Assembly: GCF_000715075.1 (NCBI RefSeq)
Contig: NC_134087.1
Location: 103,517,161 to 103,581,160 of the forward strand
Direction: 5' to 3'
DNA: 64,000 bases
Source of the DNA: Nicotiana tabacum
Lineage: Eukaryota > Streptophyta > Magnoliopsida > Solanales > Solanaceae
Made by a program: the position numbers and the translations under genes. Of this stretch, positions 9,115-19,814 are shown piece by piece. The stretch's first letter is position 1; each line of letters opens with the position of its first letter. The notes beneath the pieces were generated by a model. That model made no database searches, was not told the DNA's origin, and worked only from the letters and a program-made list of their open reading frames with translations.

Positions 9115-10809
9115 ATGACAGGCAAGGGTCGAGGTAACAATGAAGGTAGTGGTTCTCGGGGTCGAGAAAAGGCTAGGAAGCAAAAGAGGAGGGTAGAAGA
9201 TACTACTCATCAATCTTTTCCACCATCTTCTGATTTGCCTATCACTATGCCACAGCCTCTACCCCATGGCTATATTAAGTTGCCACAGCATCACCAGCCC
9301 TACACCTTCGTGCAGACCCCGGGTGTTTCTTCACAGAGCTATCGGACTGTGCGTCCGACATATAGTCCACCTGCCTCACTACCACGTGGATCCCACCCAG
9401 CAGCATCACATGGATCGCATCGATCCATGTCACAGCCACATAGATCACAACCATCAGTGTCATAGCCAGTCGGGTCACAACCACTCGGGTCACAGCAGTC
9501 AGTATCACAGCCACTTGCGATCCGTGCAGCTATGTCGCAGTCACAGGGATCACATCTATCGTCATCAGTGACTCCACCTATTGGAGGCCTTCGCTTGCGG
9601 GATAGTAGCTCTGACCCCCCTACTCATTCCACACATGCCTCTGATACACATGTTTCGGACGATGATGCTGCTACTGCTACTGCTTCTGACGAGGAGGTGC
9701 ATTATGATCAGTATGGCAGGATCATCATAGTCCCTGAGGGTGATGGGTAAGAGTTATTTGTTATTTTTATGTTTATTTTTTTGTACAGTTTTTACTAAGA
9801 TATTAATTTGTTTTATTTATTAAATTGCAGGTTCCTCCCGAGTAATATTACTACGAGGATAATCACCAAAGCAACCAGAAAGCTTTATGATGCCCGTTAT
9901 GCGTCTTGGCGTGAATTCCCATTCTCACTGAAGGAGGCAATTTTCAATGAATTTAAGGTATAAATGTTCTTTTAAGCAGTATAATTATTTATATTTATGA
10001 TATTTCCATATAATATTTAACTTTTGAAATACAGATCAAGTGTGTATGGGAACACCAGTATAGCGCGGACGTGGATGCAAATTTTAATTTCAAAGCTCGC
10101 AAGCGGTTGTCGCATTCTTTCTCCATAGCTAGACAGCTGAACCAGAAGCCTCGCTGGTTTTTTCAGGAGTTTTGGGATGATTTGCAAAGGCAATGGCTTA
10201 CTGCAGAGTTCTTACAGAAGAGCGAAAAGGGAAAGAAAGCTCTCGCATTTGAGAAGGGAGGATCATTGCACACTGGAGGTGCGGTCAGCCAGGGGACAAT
10301 AAAAGGAAGAATGGTACGTAATTGCTTAATTTATTTTAATTTTCAAAGTATATCTATTCTATTTATTAATTAAAATTTATGAGTTTTCAGGAAAAGAAGT
10401 TGGGACGTCCAATGAACCAAGATGAGCTATTCAGGGAGACTCATATTGTGAAGAAGAAGAAAGAGACGGATCAAGAAATGTGGGTCGAGGGACGTGCCTC
10501 GACTGTACATGTAAGTTTTCACTTTTCATTAAGTATTTTCATTTACTTTTATATAAATTTTGAAATACTAATTCAATTTATTTTTTCTTATAGGATCACT
10601 TCAGAGTTGAAGCTGAGGAATTCATACGCAGCCAGCCACCTAATGAGTCGGGCGCGCCATTCCAACTTTCGGCCGAGGATGTTGAAAGACTATGGACGCG
10701 GGCTGCAGGCCGTCCAAGATGGGGGAAGGTATACGGCCTTCCTACTAAGACATTCCATCGCTATAGGTGTGGAATGCAAGGAATAGGGACTTCCTCGCAA
10801 GCCGAGTAA
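9115..10809 (+). pseudogene. Second CACTA gene, Transposase_24 (Ptta/En/Spm) type, one internal stop
   Basis: Exons 9115-9746, 9831-9957, 10035-10313, 10391-10510 and 10594-10809 are bounded by GT/AG and join in frame. The first exon is basic (GKGRGNNEGSGSRGREKARKQKRR), then Ser/Pro/His-rich low complexity. It has a TAG at 9463-9465 in an otherwise open frame. The later exons carry the conserved core: LYDARYASWREFPFSLKEAIF, WFFQEFWDDLQRQWLTAEF, KLGRPMNQDELFRETHIVKK and the C-terminal VYGLPTKTFHRYRCGMQGIG. In maize the corresponding second protein binds subterminal repeats and regulates transposition. The gap to the TNP2 stop is only 80 bp, so both may come from one pre-mRNA. Apart from the single stop it looks intact. 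Confidence 0.9.
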
Positions 10810-10853
10810 CTTGATGCTATAGTCAATATTCGGAAAAATTGGTCCATTTAGCT

Positions 10854-11004
10854 TAGAGACCAATGTTGGTCGCTAATTAGCGACCAACTTTGGTCCCTAA
10901 ATCAAGGGACCATCAATATAGCTACCAGACCCTTTTGGTCGCTTTTTGGTCACTTTTTAGCCCAATAGCGACCAACTCTGGTCGCTTTTTGCGGTCGCTT
11001 TTCC
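10854..11004. repeat. Right subterminal repeat cluster of the CACTA element
   Basis: About seven copies or half-copies of the GCGACCAA/TTGGTCGC unit lie in 150 bp, several in head-to-head form. The cluster is denser and shorter than the left one, an asymmetry common in CACTA ends. Confidence 0.9.
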
Positions 11005-11005
11005 C

Positions 11006-11020
11006 GGATTTCAAGTAGTG
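11006..11020 (-). repeat. CACTA right terminal inverted repeat
   Basis: The plus strand GGATTTCAAGTAGTG is the inverse of CACTACTTGAAATCC. The TSD tca follows. Confidence 0.95.
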
Positions 11021-11023
11021 TCA

Positions 11024-12352
11024 TCCAAATCCAGCTTCAGCTGAGCACTCTAGGTGTTTGTTTGGCCTTCTTTACCTCCTTATCCAGGTCTTTATTGTCA
11101 TTGTCATAAACATACCCGAGTATTTTGAGTTGGGACTCAAAAAATATGGCATGTTTGGTAAGCTTATCATGAGTTTAAAACTCCCTCGAGCAAGAAATAG
11201 CATTATATCTTTCACGATCAAGTCTCCCCATCTTTGCTCATGAAGCTCCAAGTTGCACCTCGAGAGCCTTTCCCTTTTCTTCTGCACTATGAAGGCGAGA
11301 TATAAGGACGCGCGCTGCCCTAAGACTTTGTCCAAGAGGGACAACTTCTCACCAAGTATTCATTCAAGCTGAAAACACCCTTTGGCATACTGAGTAAGCT
11401 CAATCCTTATCTGCTCAAGCTCCTCCTGCATCTTATTCGCCTAGAATTCATGAGTCGCCCTCTCAAAGCGCACTTTTTGAACCGCAACCATGACTTTCTC
11501 CACAAGAACACTCAACTCCAACACCTCCCTTTCATATCGACTAATCCTCTCTGAAACCTATAAAGATATCAAATGGGTGTGCATAAACAAAGGGAAAAAT
11601 CGCTTTTCCTTTAAAATTGGAAGGGGTTGTAGCATTTGGAGTAGTGAGAAAAGTATACCCTAAGAGTGTAACTCGTCATAGCATTCATAACAACAACAAC
11701 AACAACCCAGTATAATCCCCCTACCCTGGGGTAGAGAGGCTGTTTCCAAATAGACCTCCGGCATCCTTCCCTCCAAGAACTTTCCACCTTACTCTTGGGG
11801 AGACTCGAACTCACAACCTCTTGGTTGGAAGTGGAGGTTGCTTACCATCACAGCAACCCCTCTTGTCGTCATATCATTCACAAGAATTGAAAAGGGAATC
11901 CCCTCTAGAACCCACATATCCACTCGTTCAGGAACCTTTGCTGTAACACGAAGCTTACCGAAACTTACTAGTATTTTATGTAAAATCCAGACCTAAAATG
12001 AATCGAAGTTATTGGGGTAGCAGACAAACTAGGGACTATCGGGGACGTAATAGTATTTGATAATGCCAGATCCTAGTAGCTCGGGGTTGAGAATTTTGCC
12101 TCCTTAATGTCAACAAGAATTGGGCCAGTAGCCTAGGGCTAAGAAGGCCTCTTTCAGAAACTGGACTGAATCCGCCTCTAGGAAGAAATGGAAGGAGCGC
12201 TCACTAAAGTAGTAGCATGGGAGCTTTTTTTTCTCCACCGAGCTGCTGAAAGTTCCTTAATTATTTCTTGAACGGAACTGGAAGGAAGATCCATGAAAAC
12301 CAAAGTCGGAGGTCTCCTCATTGGAATACCTGCATATAAGGTGATAATTTTA
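11024..12352 (-). pseudogene. Central part of the Tat3 antisense accessory gene, with a SINE inside
   Basis: This minus-strand region lies between the conserved N-terminal domain (12353-12865) and the acidic C-terminus beyond the CACTA insertion. Around 11380-11540 the minus strand is rich in Glu, Lys and Leu codons, consistent with the coiled coil seen at this position in Tat1 and Tat2. A splice-like acceptor (CTTTATAG/GTTTCAG) sits near 11560. Stops and frame changes are frequent, and a SINE occupies 11688-11865. Assigned by position and composition, so the confidence is moderate. Confidence 0.5.
11688..11865 (-). mobile_element. tRNA-derived SINE resembling the Solanaceae TS family, internally deleted
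   Basis: Read on the minus strand it starts at a GGGGTTGCTGTGATGGTAAGC head. It has a pol III B box (GGTTGTGAGTTCGAGTC, near 11802-11818), the TS-like body (GGCATCC..., read inversely as GGATGCCGGAGG, and CAGCCTCTCTACCCCAGGG), and ends in a TTG-repeat tail, the hallmark of TS SINEs. It is flanked by a 15-bp duplication, TCGTCATAGCATTCA (11673-11687) and TCGTCATATCATTCA (11866-11880), with one mismatch. The segment normally between the CCCCAGGGTAGGGG block and GATTATACTGGGTTG seems to be missing. Confidence 0.88.
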
Positions 12353-12865
12353 TCACCAAAAAGCTCGAACAAGGATTTGTAAGAAAGTAAAATATATACC
12401 ATAACTCTTGGCCCTCCACTTGAAATGCCAGCAGAGATCCCAAATTATGGATTCAGTCCGGGTATTAAACTTCAAAGTAAAGGAGTAAGTATACAGGAAT
12501 GTAAAACCTTCTCTATAACTTGATATACAGTCAGATCCCAAGGGTAGTTGAACATCCATATCGTCCCAGCCACATTCGTCCCTCAACAGAGGAAGATGTT
12601 CGGGGAACACTAAGGATGGTTGTGTATCCACAGAACATGCGATGTTGTTCCATACATCATCATCTATCCATGTATTAGCTCCCCCAGTTAAAACATCGAA
12701 CATTGAGTGCTCAACTTCTGTCATTGCCTTTTTTCCAGAAAAAGCTTTAACAGCCTTCTTCCTCTTGTCTTGTGCGGATTCCTCTGCTTCAACAGAGGGC
12801 CCCGGTGCCAAAGAGGACAAAGCCTCTAACATATCAGCATTATGATTAATCTCTTGCTTGTCCAT
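12353..12865 (-). pseudogene. N-terminal domain of the Tat3 antisense accessory gene
   Basis: The most likely ATG is at 12865 (MDKQEINHNADMLEAL), because it lies downstream of a TATA-like box at 12970-12980. After a charged N-terminus (EAEESAQDKRKKAVKAFSGK) comes a domain with CGWDDMDVQLPLGSDCISSYREGFTFLYTYSFTL, followed by a W/F-rich helix. The same pattern (CGWGEG..., YVEGFLSIYTHVF..., LDFCQRYQVTLAQ) occurs in the Tat1 and Tat2 antisense genes. It resembles the plant putative gypsy-type transposon domain (Transposase_28-like), which I could not confirm. Function unknown. Confidence 0.65.
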
Positions 12866-12965
12866 GGCATTTTGTAAAACAAAAAAGATAACACGGATAA
12901 AGGAAAACCTTAGAGAAAAAAAAGTCAAAGAAGCTATTGAAGAAAGATAAAAGGAGCGACATCAA

Positions 12966-12984
12966 TTGCTAATATTTATAGGCG
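12966..12984 (-). promoter_or_regulatory. TATA-like box upstream of the Tat3 antisense gene
   Basis: The minus strand reads CTCGCCTATAAATATTAGC about 105-110 bp before the ATG at 12865. Equivalent boxes precede the Tat1 and Tat2 antisense genes. Confidence 0.6.
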
Positions 12985-13486
12985 AGCATCAAAGTCAACA
13001 ATCTCTAGAGAATAGGGCTAACACGGGGCACCACTTAGGATGGGAATGGCTCAGCCCACATGCATTATTTGATGAAAGAACTTCAGTCGCCTTCGATAAT
13101 TAGTTTGTCAACCATGCTTTCTCTCACTCAAAATAATGCTCCTCATCAAATCTTGTTCTGTAGGACGTGGAAACATAAAAATGGAGTAGTTCTCTCCAGG
13201 ATCCCAACCCTCGAGAGCAAGATGCCAACCGAGATAGAGGTTGGAGAAAAACTTTCCCAGGAAACTAATACCTATAGCAGAGCCTATAATATTTGGCTAC
13301 ATGTCAAGAGCATCAATAAGAGACTTCACACAGGTCTCTTCAATCATAGATCAAATCACTTCCATCTACGAAATATAAAAGAGAAATCTTTCCCGCTAAA
13401 AAATATGTCAAGAATTGTCCTTTTAGAAGTTTCCTGTTTCTTGGGCACTTCCTATGAAACACTCAAAAAATAGGGTGGAATGCGAT
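12985..13486. other. Non-coding remainder of the Tat3 relic
   Basis: No gene is seen here. The plus-strand frame of 137 codons at 13060-13473 has no family features. The stretch probably represents the region between the antisense gene and the 3' LTR of the Tat3 relic, cut by gypsy element A at 13487. No LTR is recognisable. Confidence 0.5.
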
Positions 13487-14363
13487 TGTAATGACCCGGA
13501 CGATTGCTATGAGCTTTAGTACGTCGTTCGGCTATTTGAGGCCTTGAGTATCTTCACTTCATGGATTATGACTTGTACGTATAGCCGGATTTTAATTTTG
13601 GGAAGTTCGGAGTTGATTTGGAAGGAAAATTCTCAATTCAGAAGTTTTAAGTTGAAAGAGTTTGCCAACGTTTGAACATTGAGTAACCGACCTCGGAATC
13701 GGGATTTGAAGGTTATAATAGGTTCATATGATAGTGTTGGATATAGGCGTATGTTTGGGTTGAGTATCCGCTGGTCCGGGAGCATTTCGGTGTTATTGTA
13801 GAAAGTTGGCATTTGAAGGTTTAGAATTTTCCTAAGTTTTACCATGGTTTGACTTGAAGGCTATCAGGCTCGGATTTTGTTTTTGGGACATGGAATAGGT
13901 CTGTTTCATCATTTGGAACTTGTCTGCAAAATTTGGTGTCACTTGAAGTCGATTTGATGTGGTTCGGATGCTTGGTTGCAATTCTAGACATTCTTGTAGT
14001 TCATTGCGATTTTCATGCATTTTGGCATCTGATTCGTAATTGTAGAGGTTATTTTAGTGTTTTGGTTGAGTGAGCGAGTCTGTGTTATGTTTTTCGACTA
14101 GTTTGTGTTATTGGACAGGATCTCAGAGGCCTCGGATATGTTTGGGTTATGTCGCGCTCCTATTTAATGTTTTGGCGTCGTTTTCATGGGTATACAGGAT
14201 ACTATATTGAGCAAACAGCCTTTTGATTTGTGATTTAATTGAACCACTAGATTAGTATCATAATTACGAGTCATAGCAACAAGAATCATCGAATTCCGTT
14301 ATCGCATGAGAGAGTTATGCCCATTTCTGTGTTGGGAAAGATTGTTGGTATTGCTGGTGCTCA

Positions 14364-14532
14364 GTTATCGCAATTGCGAACATTTGTTCGCAATTGTGAA
14401 GATTGAAGATTTTAGCCTTGGTTCGCAAATTGTGAAGCTTGTAGATTTTTACCTTGGTTGGCAACTGCGAAAACTTGTCCACAATTGCGAGGGTCCGCAA
14501 AAGCGAACCATGTGTCGCAAATGCGACATCTT
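14364..14532. repeat. Degenerate TCGCAATTGCGA dyads in the gypsy A LTR
   Basis: Six to eight variants of (T)CGCAANTGCGAA occur within 170 bp, for example ATCGCAATTGCGAAC, GTTCGCAATTGTGAAG and TCGCAAATGCGACA. Each is a short self-complementary unit. Confidence 0.65.
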
Positions 14533-14971
14533 CACATGGTAAAAGGGTTGGGAAATGGGATTTTCATCTACAATCTTTGGGTAAGTAAATTTGTTCAATT
14601 TCCAACTACTTTACATGATTATACATGAGATTCAACATCAAAATTTTGAGAATCAAAGTGAAATTTGAGAAACTTTGGCTATGTTTTGAGAAATGTGGAT
14701 TTCAGTGTTCAGAGTTGATTTGAACTCGGATTTTAAAACAAAATGCATGCATGGACTCATAAGGTTATGGGTAACATTTATTTACAGCAAATTTTGTAAT
14801 CCGAGCACGTGGAGCCGAGGGTTGACTTTTCAATCGAAGTTTGGAATTGTTATAAATTGATTAATTATGAGTATTAGAGTGTATTTTTATTGGTTTACAC
14901 ATTGTTTGACTAGTTTCAGATCAATGGGCATCAATTGGAGGTGTTGAGAGACGTTGGAGATGATTATGGAA

Positions 14972-14976
14972 CTTCG
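14972..14976. repeat. Tat1 target-site duplication, left copy (cttcg)
   Basis: The same five bases occur at 25347-25351, directly after the 3' LTR. Confidence 0.93.
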
Positions 14977-15694
14977 TGTATACGGTGAAATCGGAGGGTC
15001 CGATTTCTCGCCATTAAGGTATTTTCGGGGAGTGATATCGAGATCTCGAGGCTGTGGGGTTGCGCTCGGGTTCTCTCCCTCGAGGTTCATTTGTGCTCGA
15101 CCCAACGACGATCCCGAGGGTGGGGAATTCCTGAGGTGAGCAGATAGCACCAGTAGAGTCTAATATCATGTCTAGCCGTCCTATCTCCGTATCTTTACAA
15201 TTAATGCATTATGTACTATGTTTTATTTCCTCTTATCTATAAAGGGGATCCTTACCACTTTGTAAAGGGATATTGTTGCTCCAACTATTCTACACAAGAT
15301 CAATAAAATGTCTCTCTCTCTCTCTTCTCTTTCTAACTTACTCGTTCTAGACTACCTCTTTCATTTATTGCTTTCATACTTCTTTTTCATTTAATGCTTG
15401 ATATTGGCCATAAAGAGCCTCTTTCAATTATATCCTGACTGTTAGCCCCTTCCCAGTTATCCCCGATAGCTCGAGCCCGAGCCCATACGTCAACCTCGAG
15501 GCCCTTCATCGGCTAGCCCGAGGCCCGTATAGCTAGCCCCTCGGTTTGATTATAACTCTGCTTTAGTTCGTATTTTGCTGTTAAACTTCACATGTCTAGC
15601 ATCAGCTGCTCTAATAACTAGCATAAAAATAGATTACGTATTTTTAGAGTCCCATCAACAAATTTAATGGTTATTACCATTTTCACGGAAAATA
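14977..15694 (+). repeat. Tat1 5' LTR (718 bp)
   Basis: Starts TGTATACGGTGAAATCGG and ends GGAAAATA; the terminal ACA is mutated to ATA compared with the 3' LTR. It contains a TATA box near 15237, a (CT)n tract at 15308-15325, and GATAGCTCGAGCCCGAG-type GC-rich sequence. By eye it aligns with 24631-25346 along its whole length with scattered substitutions. Confidence 0.93.
15236..15245 (+). promoter_or_regulatory. TATA box of the Tat1 5' LTR
   Basis: TCTATAAAGGGG lies mid-LTR. The matching site in the 3' LTR is CTATATAAAGGGG (24889-24901) and in the Tat2 LTR CCTATATAAAGGGG (34313 on). The conserved context supports it as the sense promoter. Confidence 0.75.
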
Positions 15695-15697
15695 GTT

Positions 15698-15715
15698 TGG
15701 TGCCCACCATAGGGC
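15698..15715 (+). other. Tat1 primer binding site region
   Basis: TTGGTGCCCACCATAGGG starts 3-4 bp after the LTR. Tat2 has TTGTCGCCCATCGTGGGG at the same place. Both look like mutated forms of one TGGCGCCCACCGTGGGG-type site that would pair with a tRNA 3' end. I do not assign the tRNA. Confidence 0.7.
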
Positions 15716-15812
15716 TAAAAATAATAGTGATTATTTTCTTGCTGGTTTCTTCAAAAAATGCAAGTTATCTTTCACACTTCTTCTTGTCCAAGATCTTCGA
15801 TTTCAAGACAAA

Positions 15813-17335
15813 ATGTCTGGCTCAATAAATAGAGTCGAGAATGACAACTTCAAAAACCACGAAGAAAACGGTGTTGTTGTTCCAGTTGTCAGCACCTGGA
15901 CCGATTCCAGCGGACGCAGATTCGCAAGACGTGCAGCAGGTCGACAAAACCTCACACACCGATAGGAGCATACGACATGGCGACCAACATGAAGCCCAAA
16001 AAACCCCAGCTCGGGAAGAACATGAAGTTAGTCTTCATGTTATTTTTGAAATGTTGTACGCACAACAGTTGGCTATCGCTCAGTTGAAAAGCCACCCAAA
16101 GACTCCCAGCACAGTAGCACCGGAAACTACTCCCCCGGCCGAACAGGTACGAGAGATCGAGCAACAATGGATCGGTAGCTGATCTTGCCATCGTGAAAAT
16201 GCTACAGGACCTCACCAAGAGGATTGAGTCAGGTGAGAAAATGATAGCAACCAATGACAAGAAGGTCGAAACCAACAACTTCAGAGTCAACCAAGTCTTG
16301 GGCGCACCCCGGGTCCTGAAGGGTGTAGATTCGAAGAAGTTCGTACAATGGCCATTCCCAGAGGAAGCGACTCCAAAATCCATTCCAAAGAAGTTCATAA
16401 TGCCAGAACTCCCAAAATACAATGGTACCTCAAATCCCAACGAACATGTCACTGCCTACACGTACGTGGTGAAGGGCAATGACATAAAAGATGATGAGAT
16501 CGAGTCCGTCTTACTAAAGAAATTCGGAGAAATGCTCTCGAAAGGGGCCATGATGTGTTATCACAACCTAGCTCCCAACTTCATAGATTCATTTTCCATG
16601 CTAGCAGATTCCTTCATAAAGGCGCATGCCGGTGCCATCAAGGTAGCAATAAGGAAGTCTGACATATTCAAGATTAAGCAGAGGGAGAACGAAATGCTGC
16701 GAGAATTCGTATCTCGTTTCCAATCGGAACGAATGGAACTACCTCCAATCTCCGACGACTAGGCGATGCAGGCTTTTACTCAAGGCCTGAATGAACGAAG
16801 CTCGGTGGCCTCAAGGCAGCTGAAAGAGAAACTAATCGAATATCCTTCCATAACCTTGTCGGACGTCCACAATCGGTACCAGTCAAAGATCAGGGTTGAG
16901 GATGACCAACTGGGAGCTCCCTAGGGTCAGTATATCCGAGCAGACTCCCGGCGAAGGAGTCAAAATCGAATAAAGAGAGGTATCATCCATACCCTGATGA
17001 TTGGAGGAATGCCCCTATACACTTGGATTCTTCCCAAAGGAACTATAACTTGATATGCGAGTTTTACAACTCGCACGGGCACAGAACCGAGGATTGCAGG
17101 CAACTCCAGGAGGAAGTGGCCCAGCTACTCGATGACGGGCACCTTCGTGAATTCCACAACAACCGAACTAAAAACTAGCCCCGAGAAAGAGAAACAACCA
17201 AAAATAACAAAGAAGACAAACCCCAACACGTCATCCACACGATTTTCTAATGCACGCCCTCGGCCGTATTCAAATGAATGGACACATCGCATCCGCCAAA
17301 CGAACGCCAGAACCCAAGAGCGTCATCGCCACTAA
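15813..17335 (+). pseudogene. Tat1 gag (capsid plus zinc knuckle), frameshifted
   Basis: The ATG at 15813 (MSGSINRVENDN) is chosen because Tat2 starts likewise at 34871 (MSNSMNAHENNG). Frame shifts occur within the first 100 codons and near 16180, and TAG stops lie at 16760-16762 and about 16921. The core (16193-16762) has the retrotransposon gag domain: PELPKYNGTSNPNEHVTAY, DSFSMLADSFIKAHAG, LREFVSRFQSERMELP. It continues past the stop to AFTQGLNERSSVASRQLKE. A zinc knuckle of C-X8-H-X4-C form (CEFYNSHGHRTEDC, with a further Cys missing) lies near 17058-17100. Protease, present in Tat2, has been lost here by a deletion after about 17240. The product would form virus-like particles in the cytoplasm. 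Confidence 0.88.
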
Positions 17336-18037
17336 GGTATAATCATCTATCCCTTTCTCTATCTTTTACTTCACGATAACTCTTGCACAGGCCAGTGACC
17401 AAAGTGGTCGAGACGTTGATCCGGCTCAACGACACTGAGGATTCAAAGTGTCTATTGTACTCTTTTCCTTCGACCGAGTTTTTATCCCGAAATGGGTTTT
17501 GGTCGGCAAAGTTTTTAACGAGGCAACATCCACGCGCTACCTAAGGAGGACCCAACAAGCTTACAAGGCTTCTTTTGCAATCAACCATGCACTAGGAAAT
17601 GACAAACGAGGTTCCAGTAGGAAATGATGTACTAAGCCAAACGGTTGAACGAATCGTGTACGCATATGGCGGTCTTACGGCAACAAAACAACATGTACTT
17701 ACGCCAAGCAATCAAAGAATATCTTTCACCAAAAGCATCTCGTACTCCAAAGAAAATTCAGCATGTTCACACCAAGGATCACTCTATCGAGTACGTCCCG
17801 AAATACTCGGAGACTAGTGTCAATAATTTGATACCCGCATGGACTCGGGGTTGGAACTCCATGCTCATAAGCCCTCAATGAGGCAATTCCGAGCTCACGA
17901 GTAACGTCCTTCGAGACTAAGAAAACTCGATGACTCGGAGACTGACGCCAATCGCCATTCATGTAAAAACCCGAGGCCATAAAACCCCGAGCAGGCCAAC
18001 TCGGTCTAACAAGATCTATTTAATATAGCAACAAAAG

Positions 18038-18195
18038 TTGTAAGACCTCAACAGGCATGAAAAAAACTGTAAGACCTCAACAGACATGAAAAAACTGTAA
18101 GACCTCAACAGGCATGAAAAACTATAAGACCTCACCAAGCATGAAGAAACTGTAAGACCTCAACAGGCATGAATATTTTGTAAGACCTTACTACA
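18038..18195. repeat. Tandem repeat, GTAAGACCTCAACAGGCATGA units
   Basis: Six imperfect units of about 26-30 bp, each beginning GTAAGACCTCA and ending in A-rich sequence. Related units occur in the same place in Tat2 (37852-38062). Confidence 0.9.
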
Positions 18196-18634
18196 GGCAT
18201 AAAACTCGATCCCGAAGTTTAGGCTATATGTCGCATTTTGAAGACTCCCGAAAGGGAATACCCTCAATGTAGATGCCTAAACTATCACACTTGGGATAAA
18301 AAATGGCTCCGGCCAAACATAAAATACTACGGTCAATACGGCTGCACCATCCAAATTAACGCGACTCGGGGACGCCCGACTGTCTCTATAAAATCTCAGG
18401 ACATTACTTCGAATCTACTTCGAAAAGAACCGGTTAATAGGTTACCCTTGATAGGCAAACGTGCTTCGACCATGTCATCTCTAAATCACAAGGCTTCGAG
18501 CTACTCAGCCTACGAGCTAAACCTTCTGAGGTGCTCAAATACCATCGCAAACGACTTGAAATTGAGGTTCTTCCCAAATCGATGACGAGTCAGGCAAAAT
18601 CATTTCCAAAAGTCCTTAACAAGAGGAAAACAAA

Positions 18635-19090
18635 GTCTACATATGCCCAAGGGCAAAAGCGTAAGAGCCATTATCGCCAACCAAATGAGCCTCATGGCCA
18701 CACACTAAAAGGGCGCAACAACCAAAAGCGTAAGAGCCACCATCGCCAACTTAAAATTTGAAACTTGACGATCAAAATGAGCTCGAGTCGTAAATGATTC
18801 GGAGACCGGATCCAAAATAGTTAACTAATAAATGCCTAAGGGCAAAAGCATAAGAGCCATCGCCACCAGCTTCATGAGCCTCAGGGCCACATTGATAAAA
18901 GGTCGCTTCGACCCAAGGCGTAAGAGCCACTATCGGTAGCCCATGCAGATATAAAACTTGAGGGTAGATTGAGCTCTAGTCGAAGCCCCAACTCGGAGAC
19001 CGAACCAAAAACAGTTAAAATGATTTTGCCCATGGGCAAAAGATAAAAGCCGTTTTCGCCAGCCTAACGAACCTCAGGGCCGTACCACGG
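18635..19090. repeat. Degenerate repeats with GGGCAAAAGCGTAAGAGCCA
   Basis: Around six units contain a GTAAGAGCCAYYATCGCC core plus GAGCCTCAGGGCCAC. The Tat2 counterpart is a tighter array at 38448-38750. Confidence 0.75.
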
Positions 19091-19814
19091 GTTAGAAGAT
19101 TCCTACTAATTCAAAGGTCAAATCGACCTGATTGAGATCTTGGCAAACAGAAAAATAAAACACACAAATTGCGGGGTTCCCCCTTTTTTACATACAGGCG
19201 GTGAAATACAAGCTCCGTCTATAACATATTATGAAGGATATGTACACAAGAACAAGGCAGAGAATAAACGCACCCCCCCCCCTTGCTGACTATGGCCCGA
19301 CGGCCCCTCCTCACTGTCTTCAACATCGAACAGAAGGAACTTAGCATCATATTCCTCCCCTTTGGCTTGCTCGATCTCCCTCGAGAGATCAAAGCCCCTG
19401 GCATGAATCTCCTCGAGAACTTCCCTTCGGGATCTGCACCTCACATACTCCTTGCTACTACTTTCACGATCAAGGGCTCTCTTTAGTTCAACTTTTGCAA
19501 CGGCAACACTCTTCAAATAAGCTGCCACTTTCTATCCCGCCCTGGTATTGCTCATCACAACCTCGGCCTGGACATTCACCACCTCGGTCTTTGCCTTCGA
19601 AAGCTCGGATGAGAGCCTTGCGATCATATTCGCCCGAGCAGAATCATTCGTGCGAACGGTCTGGATTTGCACCTCAAGAGCAGAAACCATGGCTAAGACA
19701 CTCTCTTTGGCCGTAAAATGGGCACTTACATACGCCTGCAGCTCGTTGAATTCATGTTTGGATCGACCAAACCTTGCCCCAGAGCTGTCCCATCTCCTCC
19801 GCCTTGTCCTCCAA

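Larger units (their letters stand above)
3117..11020 (+). mobile_element. Complete CACTA (En/Spm, CMC) DNA transposon, 7904 bp
   Basis: The ends are CACTACTAGAATTCC and the inverse of CACTACTTGAAATCC, matching at 13 of 15 positions. The element is flanked by a perfect 3-bp target duplication (tca at 3114-3116 and 11021-11023). Inside are palindromic subterminal repeats at both ends, a leader exon and intron, a TNP2-type transposase gene and a Transposase_24-type gene in the same direction. Both genes are damaged. The host sequence is the minus-strand gene of the Tat3 relic. Confidence 0.96.
13487..14976 (+). repeat. 5' LTR of gypsy A, left part
   Basis: Starts TGTAATGACCCGGACG, a start shared by a large class of Solanaceae gypsy LTRs. 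No coding frame of note. It stops at 14976, where Tat1 is inserted (TSD cttcg at 14972-14976). Confidence 0.8.
17336..19214 (+). other. Tat1 non-coding spacer between gag and the antisense genes
   Basis: No conserved protein frame is seen. The first part (17336-17560, including GGTTTTGGTCGGCAAAGTTTTTAACGAGGCAACATC) is shared with Tat2 (37150-37380), so the spacer is a family feature rather than a random deletion scar. Two sets of tandem repeats occupy the rest. Confidence 0.75.
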
